From the NCBI RefSeq assembly GCF_030466625.1, contig NZ_JADEVT010000012.1, positions 39,953 to 103,952 of the forward strand: DNA of 64,000 nucleotides, in the 5' to 3' direction. The position numbers and the translations under genes are program-made. Shown piece after piece: positions 28,852 to 43,068 of the stretch. The notes under the pieces were generated by a model, which saw only the letters and a program-made list of their open reading frames with translations, had not been told where the DNA came from and searched no databases. The stretch's first letter is position 1; every line of letters begins with the position of its first letter. The DNA comes from Nocardioides sp. ChNu-153. GTDB taxonomy: Bacteria; Actinomycetota; Actinomycetes; Propionibacteriales; Nocardioidaceae.

Positions 28852-29753
28852 TCGCGTCCGAGGTCGCGGTGGGTCGCCCGGACCTCGTAGCCGTGCTCGC
28901 GCAGCCGCGCGGCGATCTCCTCCGACATCGCGACGCTGCGGTGCTTGCCGCCGGTGCACCCGACGGCGACGGTCATGAACCGCTTGCCCTCGGCCAGGTA
29001 GCCCTCGGCGACGGTCTGCAGCAGGGGGACGAACTGCTCGAGGAACAGCTCCGCCCCGGGTCGCTCCTTCACGTACGTCGCCACGTCGGGGTCCTGCCCC
29101 GTGAGCGGGCGCAGCTCGGGCACCCAGTGGGGGTTCGGCAGGAACCGCATGTCGGCGACGTAGTCGGCGTCGACCGGGATGCCGTACTTGAAGCCGAAGC
29201 TCACGACCCGCACCTTGAGCCGGGTCGTGTCGGGCGTGCCGAACGCGTGCGCGACCCGCTTCGTCAGCTGGTGCACGTTGAGGTTGCTCGTGTCGATGAC
29301 GAGGTCGGCGGTCGAGCGCAGCTGGGCCAGGACCGCGCGCTCACGCTGCAGCCCGTCGAGCAGGCGCCCGCCACCCTGGAGCGGGTGCGGGCGCCGGGCG
29401 GCCTCCTGCCGGCGTACCAGCACCTCGTCGGTGGCCTCGAGGAACACGAGCGTCGCGTGCCGGCCCGTGGCCCCCTGGGCGAGGTTGACCTGCAGGCTGT
29501 CGAAGAACGACCCCGAGCGCACGTCGACCACGACGGCGATGGGCTGCTGGGGCCCCTTGCTCTCGTCGACGAGACGCACGACGTCGCGCAGCAGCGCCGG
29601 CGGCAGGTTGTCGACCACGTAGAAGCCCAGGTCCTCCAGCTCCTTCGCCGCGGTGCTGCGCCCGGCGCCGGTCATGCCGGTCACGACCACGAGCTGACCC
29701 GCGGTCGTGGCGGCTGGGGCGGGGGCGGTGCTCGACGGGACGGGCTCGTCCAC
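28848..29753 (-). CDS. rapZ: RapZ-type nucleotide-binding protein
   Basis: The 301-residue protein has a P-loop GMTGAGRST (about 26-34) with Arg in the usual Lys position, as often in actinobacterial homologues, and the C-terminal domain with VAVGCTGGKHRSVAMSEE. In E. coli RapZ guides an RNase to small RNAs controlling glucosamine synthesis. In actinobacteria its RNA role is not settled. GTG 29753 abuts the uvrC stop with no gap. Confidence 0.93.
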   Translation of the reverse strand: MDEPVPSSTAPAPAATTAGQLVVVTGMTGAGRSTAAKELEDLGFYVVDNLPPALLRDVVRLVDESKGPQQPIAVVVDVRSGSFFDSLQVNLAQGATGRHATLVFLEATDEVLVRRQEAARRPHPLQGGGRLLDGLQRERAVLAQLRSTADLVIDTSNLNVHQLTKRVAHAFGTPDTTRLKVRVVSFGFKYGIPVDADYVADMRFLPNPHWVPELRPLTGQDPDVATYVKERPGAELFLEQFVPLLQTVAEGYLAEGKRFMTVAVGCTGGKHRSVAMSEEIAARLREHGYEVRATHRDLGRE

Positions 29754-31739
29754 TCAGTCCTCCTCGATCTCACCGGTGGCGGTGTTGATCCGCACATTCT
29801 GGCCCCGCGCGCGCCGCTGCGCGTCGTCGGCCGCCAGCGCGTCCTTGATCGCCGCCGCCGTCGACGGCCCCACACCGGGGACCATGGCGATCTCCTCGAC
29901 CTCGGCCTGGCGCAGCTTGCGCAGCGAGCCGAAGTGCTTGATCACGCTGCGGCGGCGCACCTCGCCGAGCCCGGGCACGTCGTCGAGCACGCTCTCGACC
30001 ATCGACTTGGAGCGCCGCGAGCGGTGGTGGTTGATCGCGAACCGGTGGGCCTCGTCGCGGATGCGCTGCAGCAGGTAGAGGCCCTCCGAGGTGCGCGGCA
30101 GGATCACCGGGTCCTCCTCCCCCGGCACCCACACCTCCTCGAGGCGCTTGGCCAGGCCGACGATCGGCACGTCGTCGATCCCGAGCTCGTCGAGCGCCCG
30201 CTGCGCGGCCGCTACCTGCGGCGGACCGCCGTCGACGACGACGAGCCCCGGGGCGTAGGCGAACTTGCGCGGTCGCCCCGTGTCGGGGTCGACCAGCATG
30301 GGGCCCGTCGTGTCGTCGCCGGGCCGCAGCTCGGAGCGGGCCTGCTCGTCGAGCAGCCGGCGGAACCGGCGCGTGATCACCTCGTGCATGGAGGCGACGT
30401 CGTTCTGGCCCTCGACGCCCTTGACGACGAAGCGGCGGTACTCGCCCTTGCGGGCCAGCCCGTCCTCGAACACCACCATCGACGCCACGACCTCGGTGCC
30501 CTGCAGGTTGGACACGTCGTAGCACTCGATGCGCAGCGGCACGTCGTCGAGGTCCAGCGCGGCCTGGATCTCCTCCAGCGCCCGGTTCCGGGTCGTGAGG
30601 TCGCTGGCGCGCTTCGTCTTGTGCAGGGCGAGCGCCTGCTGCGCGTTGCGCTCGACGGTCTGCTGCAGGGCGCGCTTGTCGCCGCGCTGCGGGACGCGGA
30701 CCTGCACCTTGCCGCCGCGCAGCTCGCCCAGCAGCTGCTCCACGGTGGCGACGTCGCTCGGCAGCTCGGGCACCAGCACCTCGCGGGGGATCGCGTCGCC
30801 GGCCTCCCCGCCGTACAGCTGCAGGAGGAAGCCCTCCACGAGCTCGGGGGTGCCGCCCTCGTCGGTGCGGTCGGCGACCCACCCGCGCTGGCCGCGGATG
30901 CGTCCGCCCCGCACGTGGAAGACCTGCACGCCCACCTCGAGCGGGTCGGCGGCCAGGGCGATGACGTCGGCGTCCGTGCCGTCGCCGAGCACGACGGCCT
31001 GCTTCTCCAGGGCCCGCTCCAGCGCGCCCAGGTCGTCGCGCAGCCGGGCGGCCCGCTCGAAGTCGAGGGCGTCGCTGGCGGCGAGCATCTCGCGGTGGAT
31101 GCGCTTGGTGAACGCCGCCGTCTGCCCCGCCATGAACGCGCAGAAGTCGTCGACGATCGCGCGGTGCTCCTCCGCGCTGACGTTGCCGACGCACGGCGCG
31201 GCGCACTTGTCGATGTAGCCCAGCAGGCAGGGGCGCCCCACCTGCTGCGAGCGCTTGAACACCCCGTTGCTGCACGAGCGCATCGGGAAGACGCGCAGCA
31301 GCGTGTCGACGGTGTCCCGGATGGCCCACGCGTGGCTGTAGGGCCCGAAGTAGCGCGTGCCCTTCCGCTTCGCGCCCCGGCCGACCATGACGCGCGGGAA
31401 CTCCTCGGAGACCGTGACGGCCAGCCACGGGTACGACTTGTCGTCGCGGTACTTCACGTTGAAGCGCGGGTCGAACTCCTTGATCCAGGAGTACTCCAGC
31501 TGCAGCGCCTCGACCTCGGTGCCCACCACCGTCCACTCGACGCTCGCCGCCGTGGTCACCATCGTCGCGGTGCGCGGGTGCAGCGCCGAGATGTCCTGGA
31601 AGTACGACGACAGCCGCGCCCGCAGGCTCTTCGCCTTGCCGACGTAGATCACCCGGCGCTGGGCGTCGCGGAACCGGTAGACGCCCGGCTGCGTGGGGAT
31701 CTCCCCCGGCTTCGGGCGGTAGGTCAGCGGATCGGCCAC
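29754..31739 (-). CDS. uvrC: UvrABC excinuclease subunit C
   Basis: UvrC makes both cuts in nucleotide excision repair. The 661-residue protein has the GIY-YIG nuclease at the N-terminus ([21 protein letters not shown]), a UVR motif region (about 205-240), the RNase H-like half with [21 protein letters not shown], and the C-terminal HhH repeats ([16 protein letters not shown]). It starts with GTG 31739, 13 bases after the Rieske gene stop, so uvrA, the Rieske gene and uvrC look like one transcript. Confidence 0.95.
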   Translation of the reverse strand: MADPLTYRPKPGEIPTQPGVYRFRDAQRRVIYVGKAKSLRARLSSYFQDISALHPRTATMVTTAASVEWTVVGTEVEALQLEYSWIKEFDPRFNVKYRDDKSYPWLAVTVSEEFPRVMVGRGAKRKGTRYFGPYSHAWAIRDTVDTLLRVFPMRSCSNGVFKRSQQVGRPCLLGYIDKCAAPCVGNVSAEEHRAIVDDFCAFMAGQTAAFTKRIHREMLAASDALDFERAARLRDDLGALERALEKQAVVLGDGTDADVIALAADPLEVGVQVFHVRGGRIRGQRGWVADRTDEGGTPELVEGFLLQLYGGEAGDAIPREVLVPELPSDVATVEQLLGELRGGKVQVRVPQRGDKRALQQTVERNAQQALALHKTKRASDLTTRNRALEEIQAALDLDDVPLRIECYDVSNLQGTEVVASMVVFEDGLARKGEYRRFVVKGVEGQNDVASMHEVITRRFRRLLDEQARSELRPGDDTTGPMLVDPDTGRPRKFAYAPGLVVVDGGPPQVAAAQRALDELGIDDVPIVGLAKRLEEVWVPGEEDPVILPRTSEGLYLLQRIRDEAHRFAINHHRSRRSKSMVESVLDDVPGLGEVRRRSVIKHFGSLRKLRQAEVEEIAMVPGVGPSTAAAIKDALAADDAQRRARGQNVRINTATGEIEED

Positions 31740-31752
31740 GGCCGCGGCCCCC

Positions 31753-32180
31753 TCACGCGAACGTGACGTCGGTGCCGTCGACGGCGACCGCCACCTCGGG
31801 CAGCGGCTCCTCCGCCGGCCCGTCGAGCACCGCGCCGTCGTCGATCGAGAAGAGGCTGCGGTGGCACTGGCACACGATCGCGCGGTCCTCGACCTGGGTG
31901 ACCCTGCAGCTCTGGTGGGTGCAGATCGACGAGAACGCCTTGAATGTGCCCGCCTGCGGCTGCGTCACCACCACCGCCGGGTCGTCGACGATCACGCCGC
32001 CACCCACCGGTACGTCGGCCGCCGCCACGATGACCTCGCCCGGGGCGCCGTCGGGCGCGGACACCTCCGTCTCGCCGCCGCACGCCGCGAGCAGCGGCGC
32101 ACCGGCGGCGCTGCCCGCCGCGACCCGCACGAACCCGCGGCGGCCGAGCGCCGGCGTACCGGACGACCGGTCCCGGGGGC

Positions 32181-32184
<4 letters not shown>
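31753..32184 (-). CDS. Tat-exported Rieske [2Fe-2S] lipoprotein
   Basis: The 143-residue protein has a twin-arginine signal (Arg15-Arg16 in [11 protein letters not shown]) ending in a lipobox LLAAC with Cys35, so it is probably folded with its cluster, exported by Tat and anchored outside. The high-potential Rieske set is complete: Cys88, His90, Cys105 and His108 as ligands, Cys93 and Cys107 as the disulfide pair. GTG 32184 overlaps the uvrA stop as GTGA. No redox partner is nearby. A link with DNA repair is not explained by its predicted location. Confidence 0.9.
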
Positions 32185-35288
<3,104 letters not shown>

Positions 35289-35479
35289 GGTGGTCCTTCT
35301 GCTCGGTGGGGACGGGCGCCAGGGATCGGCACCGTCGTCGCGTCGAACAAGTTTTCGACATCGGGCACGGATCTGCAAGCCGACGCGCACCCGCCAGGTT
35401 GTCACCCCGGGGCAAGCGGGCCGCACGGGCCCGGTCGAGCGCCCGCCGTGCCACCAGCCCGGCGGCCTAGCATCGGCCC
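35289..35479. promoter_or_regulatory. Divergent uvrA / metallo-hydrolase promoter region
   Basis: This region contains the LexA box for uvrA (35343-35358) and the leaderless -10 box TAGCAT (35468-35473) for the plus-strand hydrolase. Nothing else was recognised. Confidence 0.55.
35343..35358 (-). promoter_or_regulatory. LexA/SOS box upstream of uvrA
   Basis: TCGAACAAGTTTTCGA matches the Gram-positive/actinobacterial LexA consensus TCGAAC-N4-GTTCGA at all but one defined base. It is 55 bases before the uvrA start codon, as expected for damage-inducible repression. Confidence 0.75.
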
Positions 35480-35480
35480 A
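35468..35480 (+). promoter_or_regulatory. -10 box of a leaderless promoter (metallo-hydrolase)
   Basis: TAGCAT at 35468-35473, then 6 bases, then ATG 35480. Confidence 0.55.
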
Positions 35481-36151
35481 TGACCTACACCGGCCACGTC
35501 GTCCCGGGCGGGGAGCCCGCCGTCCGCGAGCTCCCCGGGCTCGTCGTCACCAAGGTCGCCGTCGATGCGACGATGGCGAACAACGCCTACCTGCTGCGCT
35601 GCCGCAGCACCGGGGCGCAGCTGCTCGTGGACGCCGCCGACGACGCGCGCGTGCTGCTCCGCCTGGTCGGCGAGGGCGGGCTCGAGGCCGTCGTCACCAC
35701 CCACCAGCACTGGGACCACCACCGCGCCCTCGCCGAGGTCGTCAGCGCCACCGGCGCCCCCACCCTCGTCGGCGCCCCCGACGCAGCCGCCGTCACCGAG
35801 CAGACGGGCGTCCCCGTGACCCGGGCGCTGGAGCACGGCGACCGCGTGCGCTTCGGCGACGTCGAGCTCGGCGTCATCGCGCTGGCGGGCCACACCCCGG
35901 GCTCGGTCGCGCTCACGTACGACGACGGCTCCGGCGCGCCGCACCTGTGGACGGGCGACTCGCTCTTCCCCGGCGGCGTCGGGAACACGTTCGGCGACGA
36001 GGCCGCGTTCGCGCAGCTGATCGACGAGGTCGAGACCAAGGTGTTCGGGACGCTGCCGGACAGCACGTGGTTCTACCCCGGCCACGGCGACGACTCGACC
36101 CTGGGCGCCGAGCGGCCCCACCTCGCCGAGTGGCGCGAGCGGGGCTGGTGA
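35480..36151 (+). CDS. MBL-fold metallo-hydrolase (glyoxalase II-like)
   Basis: The 223-residue enzyme has the metal-binding HxHxDH in TTHQHWDHH (His75, His77, Asp79, His80), then [17 protein letters not shown] and YPGHGDD supplying the remaining ligands. The fold is that of thioester hydrolases such as glyoxalase II. The substrate is unknown, possibly a thioester of an actinobacterial thiol. ATG 35480 follows TAGCAT by 6 bases, so the mRNA is probably leaderless. It overlaps the next small gene as GTGA. Confidence 0.88.
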   Translation: MTYTGHVVPGGEPAVRELPGLVVTKVAVDATMANNAYLLRCRSTGAQLLVDAADDARVLLRLVGEGGLEAVVTTHQHWDHHRALAEVVSATGAPTLVGAPDAAAVTEQTGVPVTRALEHGDRVRFGDVELGVIALAGHTPGSVALTYDDGSGAPHLWTGDSLFPGGVGNTFGDEAAFAQLIDEVETKVFGTLPDSTWFYPGHGDDSTLGAERPHLAEWRERGW

Positions 36152-36402
36152 GGGTCCCGTTCCGGCGGGCCGAGCGGCCGACCTCGGACGCCGCCGCTGC
36201 GGGAGCCGGCTCGATTCCTCGCTGCTGCGACACCATGGCGTACCAGCTCGCCCACCGGTGCGACGTGCACGAGGACCCGCAAGACTGCCCGGACGTCGTC
36301 GTCATGGCGACCGGTGGTGGGTTCCGGTTGCCCATCCACGACGGCGGGAGCAGCGGCATCGCCATCGAGCACTGCCCCTGGTGCGGGACGCGGCTGAGCT
36401 GA
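36148..36402 (+). CDS. Small Cys-rich protein, DUF6980-like
   Basis: An 84-residue protein with cysteines arranged as CC (26-27), Cys38, Cys47, and CPWCG (76-80), plus an IHDGGSSGIAI segment. From memory this is the pattern of a small family (DUF6980) of unknown function, with likely zinc binding. GTG 36148 overlaps the hydrolase stop as GTGA. The family motif starts at Cys26, upstream of the only internal ATG (36235), so the longer start is preferred. It may act with the hydrolase, but only neighbourhood suggests so. Confidence 0.7.
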   Translation: MRVPFRRAERPTSDAAAAGAGSIPRCCDTMAYQLAHRCDVHEDPQDCPDVVVMATGGGFRLPIHDGGSSGIAIEHCPWCGTRLS

Positions 36403-36406
36403 CCGC

Positions 36407-36456
36407 CGGACGTCATGCAGAGGGGGCGCCGGGTACCTCGGTCGGGATGACGTCCG
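36407..36456. repeat. Intergenic hairpin repeat, copy 2
   Basis: CGGACGTCAT (36407-36416) pairs perfectly with ATGACGTCCG (36447-36456) around a 30-base loop. The inner bases GCAGAG and GGTCGGG match copy 1 in the ctaA-ctaB gap, while the loop centres differ. It follows the DUF6980-like gene and may terminate it. Confidence 0.6.
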
Positions 36457-36486
36457 CGAGGGTCGGGCGCCGCTGGCCCGGCTGAC

Positions 36487-36499
36487 TAGGCTCGCTCCA
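36487..36499 (+). promoter_or_regulatory. -10 box of a leaderless promoter (topoisomerase IB)
   Basis: TAGGCT at 36487-36492, then 6 bases, then ATG 36499. Confidence 0.5.
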
Positions 36500-37515
36500 T
36501 GCCGCGCCTGCGCAGGACGTCGCCGGAGCAGCCGGGGTGGACCCGGCGGCGGGTGGGGCGCGGGTTCACCTACCTCGACGAGCACGGGCAGCGTCTGGGG
36601 CCCGCGGAGCGGGAGCGCGTCGAGGCGCTGGTCATCCCCCCGGCGTGGCGCGACGTCTGGATCAAGCCGTACCCGAACGGCCACCTCCAGGCGGTCGGCA
36701 CCGACGACGCAGGCCGGCGGCAGTACCTCTACCACCCCGTCTGGCGCGAGCAGCGCGACGCCGCGACGTTCGACCGGATGGTCGACTTCGGCACCTCGCT
36801 GGAGCGCGCCCGGCAGAGCGTGCTGGGCCACCTCGGGCTCGACGGGATGCCCCAGGAGCGCGCCGCGGCGACCGCGGTGCGGCTGCTGGACCTCGGCTAC
36901 TTCCGCATCGGCAACGACGTGTACGCCGACACGAACGGCAGCTTCGGCCTGACCACGCTGGAGCGTCGCCACGTGCGCCGGCGCGGCGGCGTGCTGGTCT
37001 TCGCGTTCACCGGCAAGTCGGGCGTCGACCACCGCATCGAGATCGACGACGTGGTGGTCGTCGAGGCGCTCGGCATCATGCGCCGTCGCCGCGGTGACGA
37101 CCCGCGGCTGCTGGCCTTCAAGGAGGTGCGGCGCTGGCGCTCCGTGCTCCCCCCGCTGGTCAACGAGTACGTGCGGGAGACGACCGGCATCGACGCCACG
37201 GCGAAGGACTTCCGCACCTGGCACGCCACCGTGCTCGCCGCGGCCGCCCTGGCCGCCACCGACGAGCCGGGCGAGACCGCGGCCTCGCGCAAGCGGGCCG
37301 TGAGCGGCGCCATGAAGGAGGTCTCGTCGTTCCTCGGCAACACCCCGACACTGGCCCGCTCCTCCTACGTCGACCCCCGCGTCGTCAGCGCCTACGAGGA
37401 GGGACGCACGATCGGCGACGTCGTCGGCCGGGAGTTCGCGACGGTCGACGAGCGGCAGGCAGCGCTCGAGCGGGCGACCCTCGCGCTGCTCCGCGACGAG
37501 CAGCAAGTCGGATAG
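36499..37515 (+). CDS. DNA topoisomerase IB (poxvirus/eukaryote-like)
   Basis: The 338-residue enzyme relaxes supercoils through a 3'-phosphotyrosine. Catalytic residues are visible: Arg136 in FRIGND, Lys172 in TGKSG, Arg239 and His242 in KDFRTWH, and the nucleophile Tyr290 in SSYVDP. Length and motifs fit the bacterial branch related to vaccinia topoisomerase. Such genes are scattered in bacteria and not essential. It stands alone with its own leaderless start. Confidence 0.93.
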   Translation: MPRLRRTSPEQPGWTRRRVGRGFTYLDEHGQRLGPAERERVEALVIPPAWRDVWIKPYPNGHLQAVGTDDAGRRQYLYHPVWREQRDAATFDRMVDFGTSLERARQSVLGHLGLDGMPQERAAATAVRLLDLGYFRIGNDVYADTNGSFGLTTLERRHVRRRGGVLVFAFTGKSGVDHRIEIDDVVVVEALGIMRRRRGDDPRLLAFKEVRRWRSVLPPLVNEYVRETTGIDATAKDFRTWHATVLAAAALAATDEPGETAASRKRAVSGAMKEVSSFLGNTPTLARSSYVDPRVVSAYEEGRTIGDVVGREFATVDERQAALERATLALLRDEQQVG

Positions 37516-37516
37516 C

Positions 37517-37545
37517 TTGAACAGCAGTAGGTCGGCTGGAATAGG
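37517..37545 (+). promoter_or_regulatory. Possible promoter of the dicarboxylate symporter
   Basis: TTGAAC (37517-37522), a 17-base spacer and AATAGG (37540-37545). The -35 is good but the -10 weak. The GTG start is about 117 bases downstream, so a leader would be present. Confidence 0.3.
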
Positions 37546-37661
37546 CGGGCGACGGGCGCCGTTGTGGCCTCTCGTGCCCGCGGGACCCCGCGGGCGGCGC
37601 GCCGCCCCCGGGCGCGTCCGTCGCGGCCCGACCCGGGCCTCTCGGAAAGGCAGCACCTCCC

Positions 37662-39008
37662 GTGCCCGACTTGACGCCCGACTCGACGCAGCGGACCTCC
37701 CGTCCGCGGCCCGCCCTCCTCCGGACGCCGTTCTGGGCGCAGATCGTGCTCGCCCTCGTGCTCGGCGTGGCGCTGGGCCTCGTGGCCCGCGTGGGCGAGG
37801 TCGACTGGCTCACGACCACCCTGCAGACCGTCGGCGACGTGTTCATCGGCCTGCTCAAGGCCGTCGTGCCGCCGCTGGTGTTCGTCGCGATCGTGGTGAG
37901 CATCGCCAACCTGCGCCAGGTCGCGAACGCCGCGCGGCTCGCCGCGCAGACGCTGCTGTGGTTCATGATCACCTCGCTCATCGCGGTGGCCATCGGCATC
38001 ACCCTGGGCCTGCTCACCAACCCCGGCGGCGCGGCCGACGTGGCGCCGACGGACGCGTCGTACGAGGGGTCCACGGGCTCCTGGCTGGACTTCATCACGG
38101 GCCTCGTGCCGGCCAACTTCCTCGGCATCTCGTCGTCGGAGAGCGGCATCAGCTTCAGCGTGCTCCAGATCGTCGTCGTCGCCCTCGCCGTCGGTGCGGC
38201 CGCGCTGAAGGCCGGCGACAAGGCGGAGCCGTTCCTCGGCGTCATGCGCTCGTTCCTCGCCGTGATCCAGCAGATCCTGTGGTGGATCATCCGCCTCGCG
38301 CCGCTCGGCACGCTGGGCCTCATCGGTGCCGCCGTGGCCTCCTACGGCTGGGACCTGCTCGGCCCGCTCGCGGTCTTCACCATCGACGTCTACGTCGGCT
38401 GCGCCATCGTGCTCTTCGGCGTCTACCCGCTGCTCGCGAAGCTGCACGGCCTGTCCCCCACCAAGTACTTCTCCGGCGCCTGGCCCGCCATCCAGCTCGC
38501 GTTCGTCTCCCGCTCGTCGGTCGGCACCATGCCGCTGACCCAGCGCGTGACGGTGCGCAACCTGGGCGTGCCCGAGGAGTACGCGTCCTTCGCCGTGCCG
38601 TTCGGCGCCACCACGAAGATGGACGGCTGCGCCGCCATCTACCCCGCGCTGGCCGCCATCACGGTCGCGCAGATCTTCGGCATCGAGCTCGGCATCCAGG
38701 ACTACCTGCTCATCGCGTTCGTGTCCGTGATCGGATCGGCGGCCACCGCCGGCCTCACCGGCGCCGTCGTCATGCTGACGCTGACCCTGTCGACGCTCGG
38801 CCTGCCCGTCGAGGGCGTCGCCCTGCTGCTCGCCATCGACCCGATCCTCGACATGATCCGCACCGCGACGAACGTCGCCGGCCAGGCGCTCGTGCCCACG
38901 ATCGTGGCCAAGCGGGAGGGCATCCTCGACCAGGCGCGGTACGACGCGCCCCGCGGCGACGTCATCGGCGAGGACCCGCTCGAGGCCTCCGCGGCGAAGG
39001 CGGCCTGA
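37662..39008 (+). CDS. Dicarboxylate/amino acid:cation symporter (DAACS family)
   Basis: The 448-residue membrane protein belongs to the GltP/DctA family. It has about eight hydrophobic helices, the serine-rich reentrant loop (AFVSRSSVGTMPLT), FAVPFGATTKMDG with the NMDGT-like cation site (here KMDG), and the second hairpin with DPILDMIRTATNV. It probably imports C4-dicarboxylates or acidic amino acids with sodium or protons. GTG 37662 has GAAAGG upstream. It ends just before a strong shared terminator. Confidence 0.9.
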   Translation: MPDLTPDSTQRTSRPRPALLRTPFWAQIVLALVLGVALGLVARVGEVDWLTTTLQTVGDVFIGLLKAVVPPLVFVAIVVSIANLRQVANAARLAAQTLLWFMITSLIAVAIGITLGLLTNPGGAADVAPTDASYEGSTGSWLDFITGLVPANFLGISSSESGISFSVLQIVVVALAVGAAALKAGDKAEPFLGVMRSFLAVIQQILWWIIRLAPLGTLGLIGAAVASYGWDLLGPLAVFTIDVYVGCAIVLFGVYPLLAKLHGLSPTKYFSGAWPAIQLAFVSRSSVGTMPLTQRVTVRNLGVPEEYASFAVPFGATTKMDGCAAIYPALAAITVAQIFGIELGIQDYLLIAFVSVIGSAATAGLTGAVVMLTLTLSTLGLPVEGVALLLAIDPILDMIRTATNVAGQALVPTIVAKREGILDQARYDAPRGDVIGEDPLEASAAKAA

Positions 39009-39047
39009 GCCCCCGGCAGCACCCGGGTACAGCCGCCAGCAGGACCC

Positions 39048-39086
39048 CGCGCCCGGTCCCCGTCTCAGCGACGGGGGCCGGGCGCG
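39048..39086. terminator. Bidirectional hairpin between symporter and flavin reductase
   Basis: A 17-bp stem (39048-39064 with 39070-39086, one T-G wobble) around a 5-base loop. It sits between convergent genes. The stop codon of the flavin reductase lies partly in the loop (39065-39067), so the hairpin includes the last codons of that gene. Confidence 0.75.
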
Positions 39087-39601
39087 ACCGCTTCCTCGCC
39101 CAGCACCCGGGCGTAGCGGCCCTCGTGGTAGAGCAGCGGACCGGTGCCCGCCGTGCTGCGGGCGACCCGCCGTACCCGGCCGACGACGACGTCGTGGTCG
39201 CCCCCCGCGTGGACGGCCTGCACGGTCGCCTCGACGTGGGCCAGTGCGCCGACGAGACGCGGCGCTCCCCCGTGGCCGGGCTCCCAGGCGAGACCGGCGA
39301 ACCGCTCCCCGGCGCCCGAGGCCATCGCCGTGGCGACCCCCGCCTGGTCCTCGGCCAGCACGTTCGCGCAGAAGCTCCCGGCGCGGCGCACGCGCGGCCA
39401 CGTGCGCGACGTGCGGGCCGGGCAGAACAGCACGAGCGGCGGGCGCAGCGACAGGCTCGCGAACGACTGGACCGTCATCCCCACGGGCTCGCCCTCGTCG
39501 AGGGCGGTGACGACCACGACGCCGGTGGCGAACGTGCCGAGCACGTCGCGGAAGTGCGTGAGCGGGACGTCGCGGAGCGGGAGGCCTGGAGTCTGCGTCA
39601 C
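39065..39601 (-). CDS. Flavin reductase-like domain protein (FMN-binding)
   Basis: The 178-residue protein has the start HFRDVLGTFATGVVVVTA, FASLSLRPPLVLFCPA, and the C-terminal HDVVVGRVRRV typical of short-chain flavin reductases that supply reduced flavin to two-component monooxygenases. No monooxygenase is next to it. GTG 39601 begins VTQTPGLPLRDV. Further upstream the frame continues but has no family similarity and runs into the divergent esterase. Confidence 0.87.
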   Translation of the reverse strand: MTQTPGLPLRDVPLTHFRDVLGTFATGVVVVTALDEGEPVGMTVQSFASLSLRPPLVLFCPARTSRTWPRVRRAGSFCANVLAEDQAGVATAMASGAGERFAGLAWEPGHGGAPRLVGALAHVEATVQAVHAGGDHDVVVGRVRRVARSTAGTGPLLYHEGRYARVLGEEAVAPGPRR

Positions 39602-39673
39602 CGGACCATCGTCCCACCGGCCCCGACCCGGGCACGCGCGGGCGCGCACCGGCGGCAGGTGACCGGTCGGTAA

Positions 39674-41665
<1,992 letters not shown>

Positions 41666-41678
41666 TCGCCGCGCCCGG

Positions 41679-41693
41679 GACCGCCCCGCGGTC
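41679..41693. terminator. Short hairpin between convergent methyltransferase and der
   Basis: GACCGC-CCC-GCGGTC, a 6-bp stem lying across the der stop codon in a 26-base gap. A weak candidate. Confidence 0.3.
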
Positions 41694-43068
41694 AGCGCTT
41701 GCGCTTCTCCCGCACGCGCTGGGTGATGACGATCGGCGTGCCCACGAAGCCGTACTCCTCGCGCAGCCGGCGCTCCACGAACCGCTCGTAGGACGCGTCG
41801 AGCTTGCCGGAGGTGAAGAGGATGAACGTCGGCGGCGCCGTGGAGGGCTGCGTGCCGAACATGATCTTCGGCTGCTTGCCGCTGCGCACCGGATGCGGGT
41901 GCTCGGCGACGAGGCGACCGAGGAACGCGTTGAGCGCACCCGTGCCGACCCGCGTCTCCCAGCCCTCGATGGCCCGGTCGAGGGCGGGCACGAGCCGGTC
42001 GACGTGCCAGCCCGTGCGAGCCGTGATGTTGATGCGCGGGGCCCACTGCACCTGCACGAGCTCGCGCTCGATCTCGCGGTCGAGGTAGTAGCGCCGCTCC
42101 TCGTCGACCGTGTCCCACTTGTTGAAGGCGATGACGAGGGCGCGGCCGGCCTCGCGGATCGTCTGCACGATGCGGAGGTCCTGCTCGGAGATGGAGGCGC
42201 CGCCGTCGACGACGAGCACGGCCACCTCCGCGCGGTCGATGGCGGTCGAGGTGCGCAGCGAGGCGTAGTACTCGTGGCCCGACGCCTCCTTCACGCGCTT
42301 GCGGATGCCCGCGGTGTCGATGAAGCGCCAGGTGCGCCCGCCCAGCTCGACCAGCTCGTCGACCGGGTCGACCGTGGTGCCCGAGGCGTCGTCGACGACG
42401 ACGCGCTCCTCCCCCGCCAGCTTGTTGAGCAGCGACGACTTGCCGACGTTGGGCTTGCCCACGATGGCGATGCGGCGCGGGCCGCCGGGCACGGCGTCGA
42501 CGAACTCGGGCGGCTCGGGCAGCACGTCGAGGATCGCGTCGAGGAGGTCGCCGGACCCACGGCCGTGGATGGCGGAGACCGGGTGGGGCTCGCCCAGGCC
42601 CAGGTTCCACAGGCCGTAGGCCTCGGTCTCGGTGCGCTGGTCGTCCACCTTGTTCGCGGCCAGCACGACGGGCTTGTCGGCCTTGCGCAGCACCCGCACG
42701 ACCGCCTCGTCGGCGTCGGTGATGCCCACGGTCGCGTCGACGACGAAGAGCACGGCGTCGGCCAGCGACACGGCGATCTCGGCCTGGGCGCGGATCCGCT
42801 CGGCGAGGCCGCGGGCGTCGGGGTCCCAGCCGCCGGTGTCGACGACGGTGAAGGCCCGGCCGTTCCACTGCGCGTCGTAGGAGACGCGGTCGCGGGTCAC
42901 GCCGGGGCGGTCCTCCACGACGGCCTCGCGACGCCCGATGATGCGGTTCACCAGGGTCGACTTCCCGACGTTCGGCCGTCCCACCACCGCCAGCACGGGC
43001 AGCGGTCCGCCGTCGGGGTCGCCGGGCAGGTCCCCGGCGGCGGCGGGCTGGTCGTCGTACTCGGTCAT
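41692..43068 (-). CDS. der: GTPase Der (EngA), ribosome assembly
   Basis: Der has two GTPase domains and a KH-like end and is needed for 50S maturation. The 458-residue protein shows GRPNVGKST and DTGGWDPDA in domain 1, [17 protein letters not shown] and NKWD in domain 2, and the Lys/Arg-ended C-terminus. ATG 43068 has AGGAG 6 bases upstream and overlaps the acyltransferase stop (ATGA). It is the last gene of the long minus-strand array. Confidence 0.96.
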   Translation of the reverse strand: MTEYDDQPAAAGDLPGDPDGGPLPVLAVVGRPNVGKSTLVNRIIGRREAVVEDRPGVTRDRVSYDAQWNGRAFTVVDTGGWDPDARGLAERIRAQAEIAVSLADAVLFVVDATVGITDADEAVVRVLRKADKPVVLAANKVDDQRTETEAYGLWNLGLGEPHPVSAIHGRGSGDLLDAILDVLPEPPEFVDAVPGGPRRIAIVGKPNVGKSSLLNKLAGEERVVVDDASGTTVDPVDELVELGGRTWRFIDTAGIRKRVKEASGHEYYASLRTSTAIDRAEVAVLVVDGGASISEQDLRIVQTIREAGRALVIAFNKWDTVDEERRYYLDREIERELVQVQWAPRINITARTGWHVDRLVPALDRAIEGWETRVGTGALNAFLGRLVAEHPHPVRSGKQPKIMFGTQPSTAPPTFILFTSGKLDASYERFVERRLREEYGFVGTPIVITQRVREKRKR

